From contig CAUAGV010000109.1 in the NCBI GenBank assembly GCA_958428675.1, positions 1-5,874 on the forward strand: a stretch of 5,874 nt of DNA, in the 5' to 3' direction. The position numbers were made by a program, and so were the translations under genes. Source of the DNA: an uncultured Collinsella sp. GTDB lineage: Bacteria > Actinomycetota > Coriobacteriia > Coriobacteriales > Coriobacteriaceae. Of this stretch, positions 1 to 5,468 are shown piece by piece (the first letter of the stretch is position 1; every line of letters begins with the position of its first letter). The notes below the pieces were generated by a model, which was not told the DNA's origin, did not search any database, and worked only from the letters and a program-made list of their open reading frames with translations.

Positions 1-694
1 CGCCTTGCTCGCGCGCCAGTGCACGGCTTGCCGGATGGACGAGCTCAAACATAAAGCAGATGAGCCCCACCAGGTAGTCCGCCGGCTCGTTGCGCTCGTC
101 ACGCGCGACGCAGCGATGCTCGTCAAAGGCGGTAAGCGCCGGTGTCGAGAAGTGGCTGGCGAGAAACGTGTCCTCATCCACCTTGAGGATGGTGTCGACG
201 GTGCTGTCGGCGATGGTGCGCATAATGTCGATCTTGTCGCCATCGCGCACGATCTCGCAGAAGCTCCGTGTACGGGTGTCGAGTTCCGTGGGCAGGCGAA
301 AATCACTGTGGTGGGCGATGCTCGCGCGGATCAGTTCGTCCTCTGCCGGGTCATCGATAAAGTCGCGGATGCTCGTTACGGCGGGTGCATCGGCGGGATT
401 CTCGCTAAAGAGGACCTCGATGCCCAGCGCTGCATGGCTCATGCTCTCGGCGTCCTTAAAGGTGTCCCAGCGCCGCAACTGCTCAAAGCGGCCCATATCG
501 TGTAGCAGGCCGCAAAGCCATGCCAGGTCAATATCTTCTGACGACCAGCCCTGCTCGCGCGCTACGGCATCGCATGCCTCGGCCACGTGGTACGTATGCT
601 CGATTTTGAGCGCGATGCGTGGGTTGGTGGCGTCGTAGGCATCGGTGTAGCTTTTGAAGGCCGCGCGCGCCCGGTCTCGATCGATAGCTGTCAT
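1..694 (-). CDS. HD-domain phosphohydrolase (partial, C-terminus off the left edge)
   Basis: A cytosolic metal-dependent phosphohydrolase of the HD superfamily; the substrate cannot be told from sequence. Reading the minus strand from the ATG at 694 gives 231 residues with no stop before the window edge. Visible metal-site residues are H36, the HD pair H65-D66 (context LLHDMGRFEQ), H87, H128-H129 and D153 (context RDGDKID), in the order expected for an HD domain. The segment after the HD pair (RRWDTF, SMSHAALG) and the late stretch FELVHPASRALAREQG match my memory of a family of free-standing HD proteins common in Firmicutes and Coriobacteriia, so perhaps a few tens of residues are missing. 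The start is fixed by AGGAAG at 705-700, five bases before the ATG. There is no GYP motif, so it is not an HD-GYP c-di-GMP phosphodiesterase. It is divergent from azlC across a 57-bp gap. Domain call is firm; function is open. Confidence 0.9.
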   Translation of the reverse strand, partial: MTAIDRDRARAAFKSYTDAYDATNPRIALKIEHTYHVAEACDAVAREQGWSSEDIDLAWLCGLLHDMGRFEQLRRWDTFKDAESMSHAALGIEVLFSENPADAPAVTSIRDFIDDPAEDELIRASIAHHSDFRLPTELDTRTRSFCEIVRDGDKIDIMRTIADSTVDTILKVDEDTFLASHFSTPALTAFDEHRCVARDERNEPADYLVGLICFMFELVHPASRALAREQG

Positions 695-725
695 AATGAC
701 TTCCTAAAAAGTTGTGTCTTTCGAT

Positions 726-761
726 CCGGTGGCAATTGTAGGTGAACTTTATTGCCACCGG
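726..761 (+). promoter_or_regulatory. Perfect 11-bp inverted repeat spanning the azlC ribosome-binding site and start codon
   Basis: CCGGTGGCAAT (726-736) is the exact reverse complement of ATTGCCACCGG (751-761), with a 14-nt loop. The loop holds the azlC Shine-Dalgarno AGGTGA (740-745), and the right arm contains the TTG start (752-754). In RNA this would be a stable hairpin that pairs the start codon. In DNA it could be an operator in the 57-bp divergent region shared with the HD gene. The repeat is directly visible; the role is inference. Confidence 0.6.
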
Positions 762-1513
762 TTGATATTTCTGCTGCGTTGCAAGGCGCGCTGCAGACGA
801 CTTACCAGAATGGGAGTGGCATGGTCCTTAGGATCTTTAAAATCGTCTGGCCAGTGATGCTTACCTATATTGCAATAGGCGCGCCGTGCGGAATGATCAT
901 GGGGCAGACGGGAATGGAGCCCTGGATGGTCTTTGCTCTGAGCAGCACGTTTGTGACGGGCAGCGGCCAGTTTATGATCTGCAATCTTTGGCTGGCGGGC
1001 GTGCCTGCAGCATCGATCGTCGCGAGCGTTGCTGCCATCTCCTCGCGCTTTGCGCTTTACTCGGCATCGATCGCGCCGCATCTGACGGGTGCCTCGAAGC
1101 GTCAGACGCTGGCTGTTGCCGCGACACTTACCGAGGAGGCATATGGCATCTCGCTTGCCAAGTTGGTTGAAGGGGAGGATTGGGGCCCGCGCGAGTCCTT
1201 CGTGCTCAACGTGATTCTCATCGCAACATGGGGCGTTTCGTGTACGATGGGCGCCATCGTCGGCGCCGTTGTCGATGTTCCCACCGCCATTGCGGCCTTT
1301 GTCTGCACCTCGCTCTTTATCTGCCTGCTCTTTTCGCAGCGGCTGTCGCGCGGCAACGTTGTCGCGGCGGTTTCGGGCGCGGTGTCCGTCGCCGTATGCA
1401 AGTTCTTGGGCCTCACGAATATTGCCGTGCCGGCAAGCGCCGTGGCCGGCATTGCCATTGCGTTGGCGTGCGATGCTGTATTTGACGGAAGAGGTGCCCG
1501 CGATGCCCGTTAA
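752..1513 (+). CDS. azlC: AzlC family branched-chain amino acid exporter, large subunit
   Basis: Inner-membrane large subunit of an AzlCD-type (E. coli YgaZH-type) exporter for branched-chain amino acids or analogues, working with the small AzlD partner encoded next. It has 253 residues and several hydrophobic segments. Family landmarks are the first segment WPVMLTYIAIGAPCGMIMG (33-51), the TGSGQFM block (69-75), the SRFALYSASIAPHL block (98-111) and TLTEEAYG (125-132), which match the usual AGAxQF, RHxLYGASLAPHL and LTDExY motifs. The start is taken as TTG at 752: an in-frame stop lies at 743-745, AGGTGA is six bases upstream, and no better-spaced start follows. An ATG at 821 (residue 24) has GGGAG only four bases upstream and is the alternative. 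The first 23 residues are longer than I expect for the family. The gene overlaps azlD by 11 bp, implying translational coupling. A perfect hairpin covers the start region. Family confident; exact substrate inferred. Confidence 0.9.
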   Translation: MPPVDISAALQGALQTTYQNGSGMVLRIFKIVWPVMLTYIAIGAPCGMIMGQTGMEPWMVFALSSTFVTGSGQFMICNLWLAGVPAASIVASVAAISSRFALYSASIAPHLTGASKRQTLAVAATLTEEAYGISLAKLVEGEDWGPRESFVLNVILIATWGVSCTMGAIVGAVVDVPTAIAAFVCTSLFICLLFSQRLSRGNVVAAVSGAVSVAVCKFLGLTNIAVPASAVAGIAIALACDAVFDGRGARDAR

Positions 1514-1826
1514 CGAGTTCTTGGTTCTGTGGCTGTCGTCGTGGGCTGCTATCGCGTTCTTTCGCATCGCGCCGGCGTTCGCCTTGCGCGGGCGGACCCT
1601 GTCGCCCCGCATTACCGAGGCCCTGGGCTATATCCCGCCCGCCGCCTTTGCCGCGCTGGTCGCCAACGACTTGGTGAGCCCCGGCGCGTTCGACGCGGGA
1701 CTCTGGCCTGCCTTGGTTCCCTGGATTGCGGCCGCCGGCGTCGTGGTCGTGGCGGTCAAGACAAAATCGATGCTGTGGTGCTGCGTCTCGGGCATCGTAC
1801 TCTATATTGTCTTGAGCCTTATATAG
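1503..1826 (+). CDS. azlD: AzlD family branched-chain amino acid exporter, small subunit
   Basis: Small membrane partner of AzlC (E. coli YgaH type); both are needed for export in characterised homologues. It has 107 residues, a usual length for the family, with about four hydrophobic segments: roughly 5-24, 41-55, 65-83 and 88-106. The stretch ITEALGYIPPAAFAALVANDL is the conserved AzlD signature (LRYLPPAVLAALV in typical members). The ATG at 1503 is chosen because it follows GAGGTG (1491-1496) by six bases and lies 11 bp inside the end of azlC; the same frame is open further upstream but only as antisense-free overlap with azlC. The stop is TAG at 1824-1826. I see no convincing terminator in the 150 bp before kdgT. 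The pair is very likely one operon. Confidence 0.88.
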   Translation: MPVNEFLVLWLSSWAAIAFFRIAPAFALRGRTLSPRITEALGYIPPAAFAALVANDLVSPGAFDAGLWPALVPWIAAAGVVVVAVKTKSMLWCCVSGIVLYIVLSLI

Positions 1827-1900
1827 GGGTGGCGTCGCGGGCGCCGAATCTCGTTCCATCCCAACTCGTCGGATTTTTCACCGAGCTGGTCTATTTCTTC

Positions 1901-1912
1901 TGGTACCATGGT
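1901..1912. promoter_or_regulatory. Overlapping palindromes upstream of kdgT (possible operator)
   Basis: TGGTACCA (1901-1908) and ACCATGGT (1905-1912) are overlapping 8-bp palindromes about 65 bp before the kdgT start. The GTAC core resembles half-sites of GntR-family operators, a family that often controls uronate genes. No clear -35/-10 pair could be placed nearby, and short palindromes occur by chance, so this is only a candidate. Confidence 0.2.
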
Positions 1913-1976
1913 CAAACTTTACTGTAGCAAAGCGTGACGTGGGCTTTTGTATCCCGTCAGCGGAAATGGGGGTTTC

Positions 1977-2999
1977 ATGGCACAGGAAGCGACCGCCAAC
2001 GAGCAAAAGAAATTCAAGGTCCCGCGCATCCCGGGCGACATCATGATCTATCCGATGATCGTCGGTCTTTTGCTCAACACCTTCTGCCCGCAGGTTTTTG
2101 AGATCGGCGGCTTCTTTACGGCTGCCTGCCGCGGTGGCTCCAATACCATCGTCGCCGCGATCCTGCTGTTTGTGGGCGCCGGCATCAGCTTTAAGTCCAC
2201 GCCGGGTGCCATCAAGACCGGTATCGTTGTGCTGATCCCCAAGCTGGTCGTCGCAGCGGCTCTCGGCTTGGGCGTGGCATATTTCTTTAACGACAACTTC
2301 CTGGGTCTGAGCTCCGTGTCTATCATCGGCGGCATCACGTTTTGCAACATGGCGCTCTATACGGGCATCATGGGCGAGTTCGGCGATGAGTCCGAGCAGG
2401 GCGCCGTCGGTATCCTGTTCTTTACGGCTGGCCCCGCCGTCACGATGATCATCCTCGGTGTTTCCGGCCTCGCCAACATTCCCATTGGCACCATTATCGG
2501 CTCCATCTTGCCACTCGTTATTGGCATGGTTCTGGGCAACCTGTTCCCGTTTATCAAGAACCTGCTGGTTCCCGGTGCCAATCCCGCGATTGCCGTCATC
2601 GGATTTCAGCTCGGTGCGTCCATGAGCCTGTCGAGCTTTATCACCGGCGGTATTTCCGGCATCTTGCTGGGCCTTGTCACGCTGTTTGTCGTCGGTCCCA
2701 TCACCTTTGCGTTCGAGCGTCTGTGCGGCGGCAATGGCAAGGCCGCTGTAGCTTGCTCCACCATTGCCGGCACGGCTATGACCACACCGGTTGCCCTCGC
2801 CGAGGTCGCACCGCGCTACGCCGAGCTTGCGCCCACCGCGTACGCTCAGATCGCCACCGCCGTTATCATCACGGCGATCATGGCTCCGATTCTGACTGGC
2901 TGGGTCGACAAGAAGTTCTGCCAAGGCAAGGAGGATCTGTCGCCTGTCGGTGTCGAGGCCATCGAGGAGGCCGTCGCGACTGACATCGATGGCGAGTAG
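1977..2999 (+). CDS. kdgT: 2-keto-3-deoxygluconate permease (KdgT family)
   Basis: Inner-membrane proton symporter of the KdgT family that takes up 2-keto-3-deoxy-D-gluconate, an intermediate of pectin and hexuronate breakdown. It has 340 residues against about 327 in E. coli KdgT. The whole length resembles the family as I recall it: IPGDIMIYPMIVGLLLNTFCP (residues 18-38) matches the E. coli opening after IPGG, followed by GGITFCNMALYTGIMGEFG, then TMIILGVSGLANIP, then STIAGTAMTTPVALAEVAP and ATAVIITAIMAPILT near the C-terminus. About ten hydrophobic segments are present. The ATG at 1977 is preceded by GGGGGT (1968-1973), a close but acceptable Shine-Dalgarno; an in-frame TTG at 1947 has no ribosome site and would add residues the family lacks. 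No KDG kinase, aldolase or uronate isomerase gene lies in this window, so the permease stands alone here. It could move a related sugar acid. Confidence 0.9.
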   Translation: MAQEATANEQKKFKVPRIPGDIMIYPMIVGLLLNTFCPQVFEIGGFFTAACRGGSNTIVAAILLFVGAGISFKSTPGAIKTGIVVLIPKLVVAAALGLGVAYFFNDNFLGLSSVSIIGGITFCNMALYTGIMGEFGDESEQGAVGILFFTAGPAVTMIILGVSGLANIPIGTIIGSILPLVIGMVLGNLFPFIKNLLVPGANPAIAVIGFQLGASMSLSSFITGGISGILLGLVTLFVVGPITFAFERLCGGNGKAAVACSTIAGTAMTTPVALAEVAPRYAELAPTAYAQIATAVIITAIMAPILTGWVDKKFCQGKEDLSPVGVEAIEEAVATDIDGE

Positions 3000-3046
3000 C
3001 AATCGATACCCATCAATGATGCCGGCGTGTGCAATTCGCGCCGTAT

Positions 3047-3090
3047 GAGCGCCCGAACAGAAACTGTTTTGCAGCGATGTTCGGGCGCTC
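3047..3090 (+). terminator. 12-bp perfect inverted repeat downstream of kdgT (possible terminator without U-tract)
   Basis: GAGCGCCCGAAC (3047-3058) pairs perfectly with GTTCGGGCGCTC (3079-3090) across a 20-nt loop, beginning 47 bp after the kdgT stop. No T-run follows on either strand, so it is not a classic intrinsic terminator. It may stabilise the kdgT mRNA 3' end, act with a termination factor, or be a DNA site next to the following promoter. Within the loop region AACAG-AAA-CTGTT (3056-3068) offers a competing small hairpin. Confidence 0.5.
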
Positions 3091-3099
3091 TGCTATTAT
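3091..3099 (+). promoter_or_regulatory. Candidate extended -10 promoter for the diguanylate cyclase gene
   Basis: TGCTATTAT (3091-3099) matches an extended -10 (TGnTATAAT) with a single mismatch and lies about 90 bp before the cyclase start. No good -35 is found at 17 bp; TTGCAG at 3069-3074 would need a 19-bp spacer. Transcription would start near 3106, inside the adjacent inverted repeat. Confidence 0.4.
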
Positions 3100-3131
3100 C
3101 CCCTTTACCCCTGCGGAGTAAAGGGGTGTTT
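3100..3131 (+). terminator. Inverted repeat CCCCTTTAC/GTAAAGGGG with short T-rich tail
   Basis: CCCCTTTAC (3100-3108) pairs perfectly with GTAAAGGGG (3118-3126) around a 9-nt loop, followed by TGTTT (3127-3131). It could be the intrinsic terminator of kdgT, although the tail is weak. It also directly abuts the candidate -10 at 3094-3099 and overlaps the predicted start of transcription, so it could instead be an operator for the cyclase gene. The repeat is certain; the role is not. Confidence 0.45.
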
Positions 3132-3189
3132 ATTGCCCTGATTCGAATTGGGCGATTCTGACCACTTGGATATTGAAGGGATGGCGCTA

Positions 3190-4332
3190 GTGGTTAAGGC
3201 ACTCAAGATTGAGATATTCGTGCTATGCATGATTGTTCTTATCGGGCTTGCCGTGCGAAGTCGTCGCTCCTTGTTCTCGAGCACCCAGCAGCTATTGTTT
3301 AGCATGCTGGGCTACACGTCTGCTGCCTACATTTTCTTCGATATGATCTGGACGCTCTCGGATGGCTTGAGCACTCCTGTAGGCATCACGGCCAACTGGA
3401 TTTCCAACGCGGTTTCGTTTTCGCTCTTTGCTATCGCGTGTCTCATCTGGTTTATCTATTCCGAGACGGTGCAGGGTTCTCGCATTTTGACCGCGCGCTC
3501 TAGAGTGGCGCTTGTAACGTTGCCTACGGCTCTGGTGGTCGTGCTGGCGTTTACCAGTTACTGGACGCACGCCCTGTTCTATATCGATTCGCAGGGCGTG
3601 TATCGTCGCGGCTTTGCCTGTATGATCCAGCCCATCGTCAGCTACTGTTACGTTATACATACGTCCCTGCATGCGTTTGTGCAATCTCGCAGGGTCGAGA
3701 GCCTGCAGACGAAGGCCATCTATCGAACCTTGGCATTTTTCGCCATTCCGGCCCTGGTGGGCGGTACCTTTCAGGTCGTATACTCGGTGCCCGGCCTTTG
3801 TGTCGGCATAATGATTAGCATCCTGCTGCTCTACATCATCTACCAGGAGCAGCTGATCTCGACCGACCCGTTGACTGGCCTCAACAACCGCAACCGTTTT
3901 GAGACCTATATGCTGTCGCTCTTCTCAAATGTGGATCAGGCCGAAGATGTATATCTGCTTATGATGGACGCTGACGGCTTTAAGCAGATTAACGATCGCT
4001 ATGGACATGTGGAGGGCGATCATGCCCTCCAGGTCGTATCTGCTACGCTCAAAGAGGTCTGCTCGGCGTCCGGTGGCTTTATCGCACGTTATGGCGGCGA
4101 TGAGTTCGTGGTGCTTCAAAAGGCGACGGCGGAGCAGGACATCATGGACCTGTGTTCGGCGATTAACGACGAGCTCGCTCGTGCCGAGGTGCCGTATGCA
4201 TTGCGGATGTCCATCGGTTGCGCGCGGGTCGGCGATAGTGTTGATACCTGGCAAGATTTACTTCGCGCTGCCGATGCGGAGCTCTACCGCGTCAAGGCCG
4301 AGAAAAAGAAAACCGGCGTCCAGATACGCTAG
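3190..4332 (+). CDS. Membrane-bound diguanylate cyclase (7-segment sensor plus GGDEF)
   Basis: Makes cyclic di-GMP from two GTP, presumably in response to a signal sensed in the membrane. With the GTG start at 3190 it has 380 residues. Seven hydrophobic segments fall at about 7-22, 35-55, 70-90, 105-124, 145-163, 180-199 and 202-219; the layout, with an outside loop containing WTHALFYIDSQGVYRRG, recalls the 7TM sensor regions of some histidine kinases. The GGDEF domain begins at DPLTGLNNRNRF (226-237), with metal-site D260 in DADGFKQIND and an intact GGDEF at 302-306. The positions of the inhibitory RxxD site are A293 and G296, so feedback inhibition by product is probably absent. GTG 3190 is chosen because AAGGG at 3176-3180 gives normal spacing; for the ATG at 3181 it would touch the start codon. 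A TTG at 3148 lacks a ribosome site. No EAL or PAS domain is present. Enzyme class is firm; the ligand is unknown. Confidence 0.9.
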   Translation: MVKALKIEIFVLCMIVLIGLAVRSRRSLFSSTQQLLFSMLGYTSAAYIFFDMIWTLSDGLSTPVGITANWISNAVSFSLFAIACLIWFIYSETVQGSRILTARSRVALVTLPTALVVVLAFTSYWTHALFYIDSQGVYRRGFACMIQPIVSYCYVIHTSLHAFVQSRRVESLQTKAIYRTLAFFAIPALVGGTFQVVYSVPGLCVGIMISILLLYIIYQEQLISTDPLTGLNNRNRFETYMLSLFSNVDQAEDVYLLMMDADGFKQINDRYGHVEGDHALQVVSATLKEVCSASGGFIARYGGDEFVVLQKATAEQDIMDLCSAINDELARAEVPYALRMSIGCARVGDSVDTWQDLLRAADAELYRVKAEKKKTGVQIR

Positions 4333-4368
4333 AAAAAAGGGGCGCACGCTGGCGTGCGTGACGCCCCT
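4333..4368 (-). terminator. Intrinsic terminator of the EamA exporter gene
   Basis: Read on the minus strand, a GC-rich hairpin is followed by six T (complement of AAAAAA at 4333-4338). GGGGCG (4339-4344) pairs with CGCCCC (4362-4367), extended by CACG (4345-4348) with CGTG (4357-4360) around one bulged base; loop 4349-4356. It lies about 70 nt after the exporter stop and directly abuts the cyclase stop codon. No T-run follows on the plus strand, so it should serve mainly the minus-strand gene. Confidence 0.8.
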
Positions 4369-4434
4369 CGGCTCATCGATGTACTCCATTAAACTAAAGT
4401 ATGTGAATCCCCCCTGCCAAATAAGGGCAGTTCG

Positions 4435-5370
4435 TTAGGCCTTTTTGGGTTTGTTGACGATGATGATGCCGCCGCAGACCAACAGCAGGGCAACGATGAC
4501 GGTAACGGGGCTCGTGCCAGCGCCCTCGCCGAGCAGCAGCGCGCTCAGCAGCACGCCAAAGACCGGGTTCATAAACCCAAAGACCGAGACGCGACTGACG
4601 GGGTTGACGGCAAGCAGGCGCGACCACAGCGAGTAGGCGACCGCGGAGATAAGCGCCATGTAGATGATGAGCGCGATGGCGGGGGCAATCGCCGTGGGGG
4701 AGAGCGCGCCACCCATCAAAAAGCCGATGGCGGTGAGGACCAGGCCGCCGACCAAGAACTGCCACCCGGCAAGCAAGACGCCGTCGTGCTCGCGCGAGAA
4801 GATGCCGATCAGGCAGGTCGAAAGGGCACCCGCGACGGTGGAGGCCAGGATAAAGCCCTCGCCGTCGAGCGTAAAGCCAAAAGTACCGTCCGTGCCCGAA
4901 AGGTTGACGAGCGCGACACCGGCAAAGCCTAGCGCACAGCCAAGCACCTTAGCCGAATTGAGCTTCTCGGTGCGAAACGCCAAGGTGGCAAAGAGGATTG
5001 CGAGGAAGTTGGCGCTGGCCTCGATGATGGAGCTCGACATGGCGCTGGCGCGCGAGAGTCCCAGGTAGAAAAAGAAGTACTGCCCGATAGTCTGGAAGAG
5101 CGACAAGATGCAGATGGGCTTGATATTGCGCACTTGCGGAACGAGCGGACGGCGCTGGGCCACGCTCATGCCAACAATGACCAGCATACCGGCAAGCGTG
5201 AAGCGCAGACCCGCGAAGAGCAGCTGCGAGGCGCTGTCGTGCGCGGGAATGCCAAAGAGGCCGTAGCCGATCTTGATGCAGGGAAAAGCCGACCCCCAGA
5301 GCGCGCAGCAGACGAGGCAGCCCAGGATGAGTCCGGGCAGGGTGGCGAGATACGGCTTGCGGCTTTCCAT
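4435..5370 (-). CDS. EamA/DMT superfamily transporter (probable metabolite exporter)
   Basis: Integral membrane protein of the drug/metabolite transporter superfamily; members typically export amino acids, their derivatives or other small metabolites, and the substrate here is unknown. It has 311 residues, about ten hydrophobic segments and two EamA repeats (roughly residues 15-150 and 165-308). The first repeat opens with LWGSAFPCIKIG (24-35) and the second ends with the usual late motif GFMNPVFGVLLSALLLGEG, followed by a final membrane segment and a lysine-rich tail (NKPKKA). The ATG at 5370 is preceded by AGGAAGGA on the minus strand, with normal spacing. An in-frame ATG at 5412 falls inside a strong hairpin and has no ribosome site, so I rejected it. 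The gene follows purL by 98 bp on the same strand, with a terminator-like hairpin in between, and ends in its own intrinsic terminator. Confidence 0.88.
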   Translation of the reverse strand: MESRKPYLATLPGLILGCLVCCALWGSAFPCIKIGYGLFGIPAHDSASQLLFAGLRFTLAGMLVIVGMSVAQRRPLVPQVRNIKPICILSLFQTIGQYFFFYLGLSRASAMSSSIIEASANFLAILFATLAFRTEKLNSAKVLGCALGFAGVALVNLSGTDGTFGFTLDGEGFILASTVAGALSTCLIGIFSREHDGVLLAGWQFLVGGLVLTAIGFLMGGALSPTAIAPAIALIIYMALISAVAYSLWSRLLAVNPVSRVSVFGFMNPVFGVLLSALLLGEGAGTSPVTVIVALLLVCGGIIIVNKPKKA

Positions 5371-5395
5371 GATGTCCTTCCTGTATGCGCGAAGC

Positions 5396-5432
5396 AAAAA
5401 AGAACCCGCCACCGGGTGTGCCGGTGGCGGGT
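5396..5432 (-). terminator. Strong intrinsic terminator between purL and the exporter gene (possible leader attenuator)
   Basis: On the plus strand ACCCGCCACCGG (5404-5415) and CCGGTGGCGGGT (5421-5432) form a perfect 12-bp stem with a 5-nt loop. Read on the minus strand it is followed by TTCTTTTTTG (complement of 5395-5404 region), a textbook terminator. It lies 36 nt after the purL stop, so it ends the purL transcript. It also lies only 25 nt before the exporter ATG, so it must be read through, or sit in the exporter leader, for that gene to be expressed. Confidence 0.85.
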
Positions 5433-5468
5433 GATGTTACCCGAGGGGATTGTACCCGATGGGACGCA

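Noticed and set aside
5..638. Two long plus-strand open frames at the left end
   Set aside because: Both are antisense to the HD-domain gene, which has a proper ribosome site and a complete set of metal-site residues.
1..694. Possible HD-GYP c-di-GMP phosphodiesterase that would pair with the diguanylate cyclase
   Set aside because: The GYP motif and the extended HD-GYP helices are absent; it is a plain HD protein and is 2.5 kb away on the opposite strand.
749..1612. A 287-codon minus-strand frame opposite azlC
   Set aside because: Low-complexity Arg/Asn/His-rich composition and full overlap with a recognised AzlC; no membrane or domain signature.
1827..1900. Weak GC hairpins after azlD as a terminator
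   Set aside because: Stems are four to five bp, imperfect and without a following T-run, so no terminator can be supported here.
1878..3002. A 374-codon open frame on the minus strand opposite kdgT
   Set aside because: It is the antisense shadow of kdgT: rich in Asp, Arg, Gly and Gln with no domain pattern, whereas the plus strand encodes a clear KdgT.
3148..3189. TTG (3148) or ATG (3181) start for the diguanylate cyclase
   Set aside because: The TTG has no ribosome site, and the purine stretch at 3176-3180 touches the ATG with no spacing; the GTG at 3190 fits best, although the ATG cannot be fully excluded.
4393..4434. Small hairpin CTGCC/GGCAG after the exporter stop
   Set aside because: Only 5 bp and no T-run on either strand; the stronger terminator is at 4333-4368.
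5371..5412. Upstream ATG start for the EamA gene at 5412
   Set aside because: It lies inside the terminator stem, lacks a Shine-Dalgarno and adds 14 residues not expected in the family; the ATG at 5370 has AGGAAGGA just upstream.
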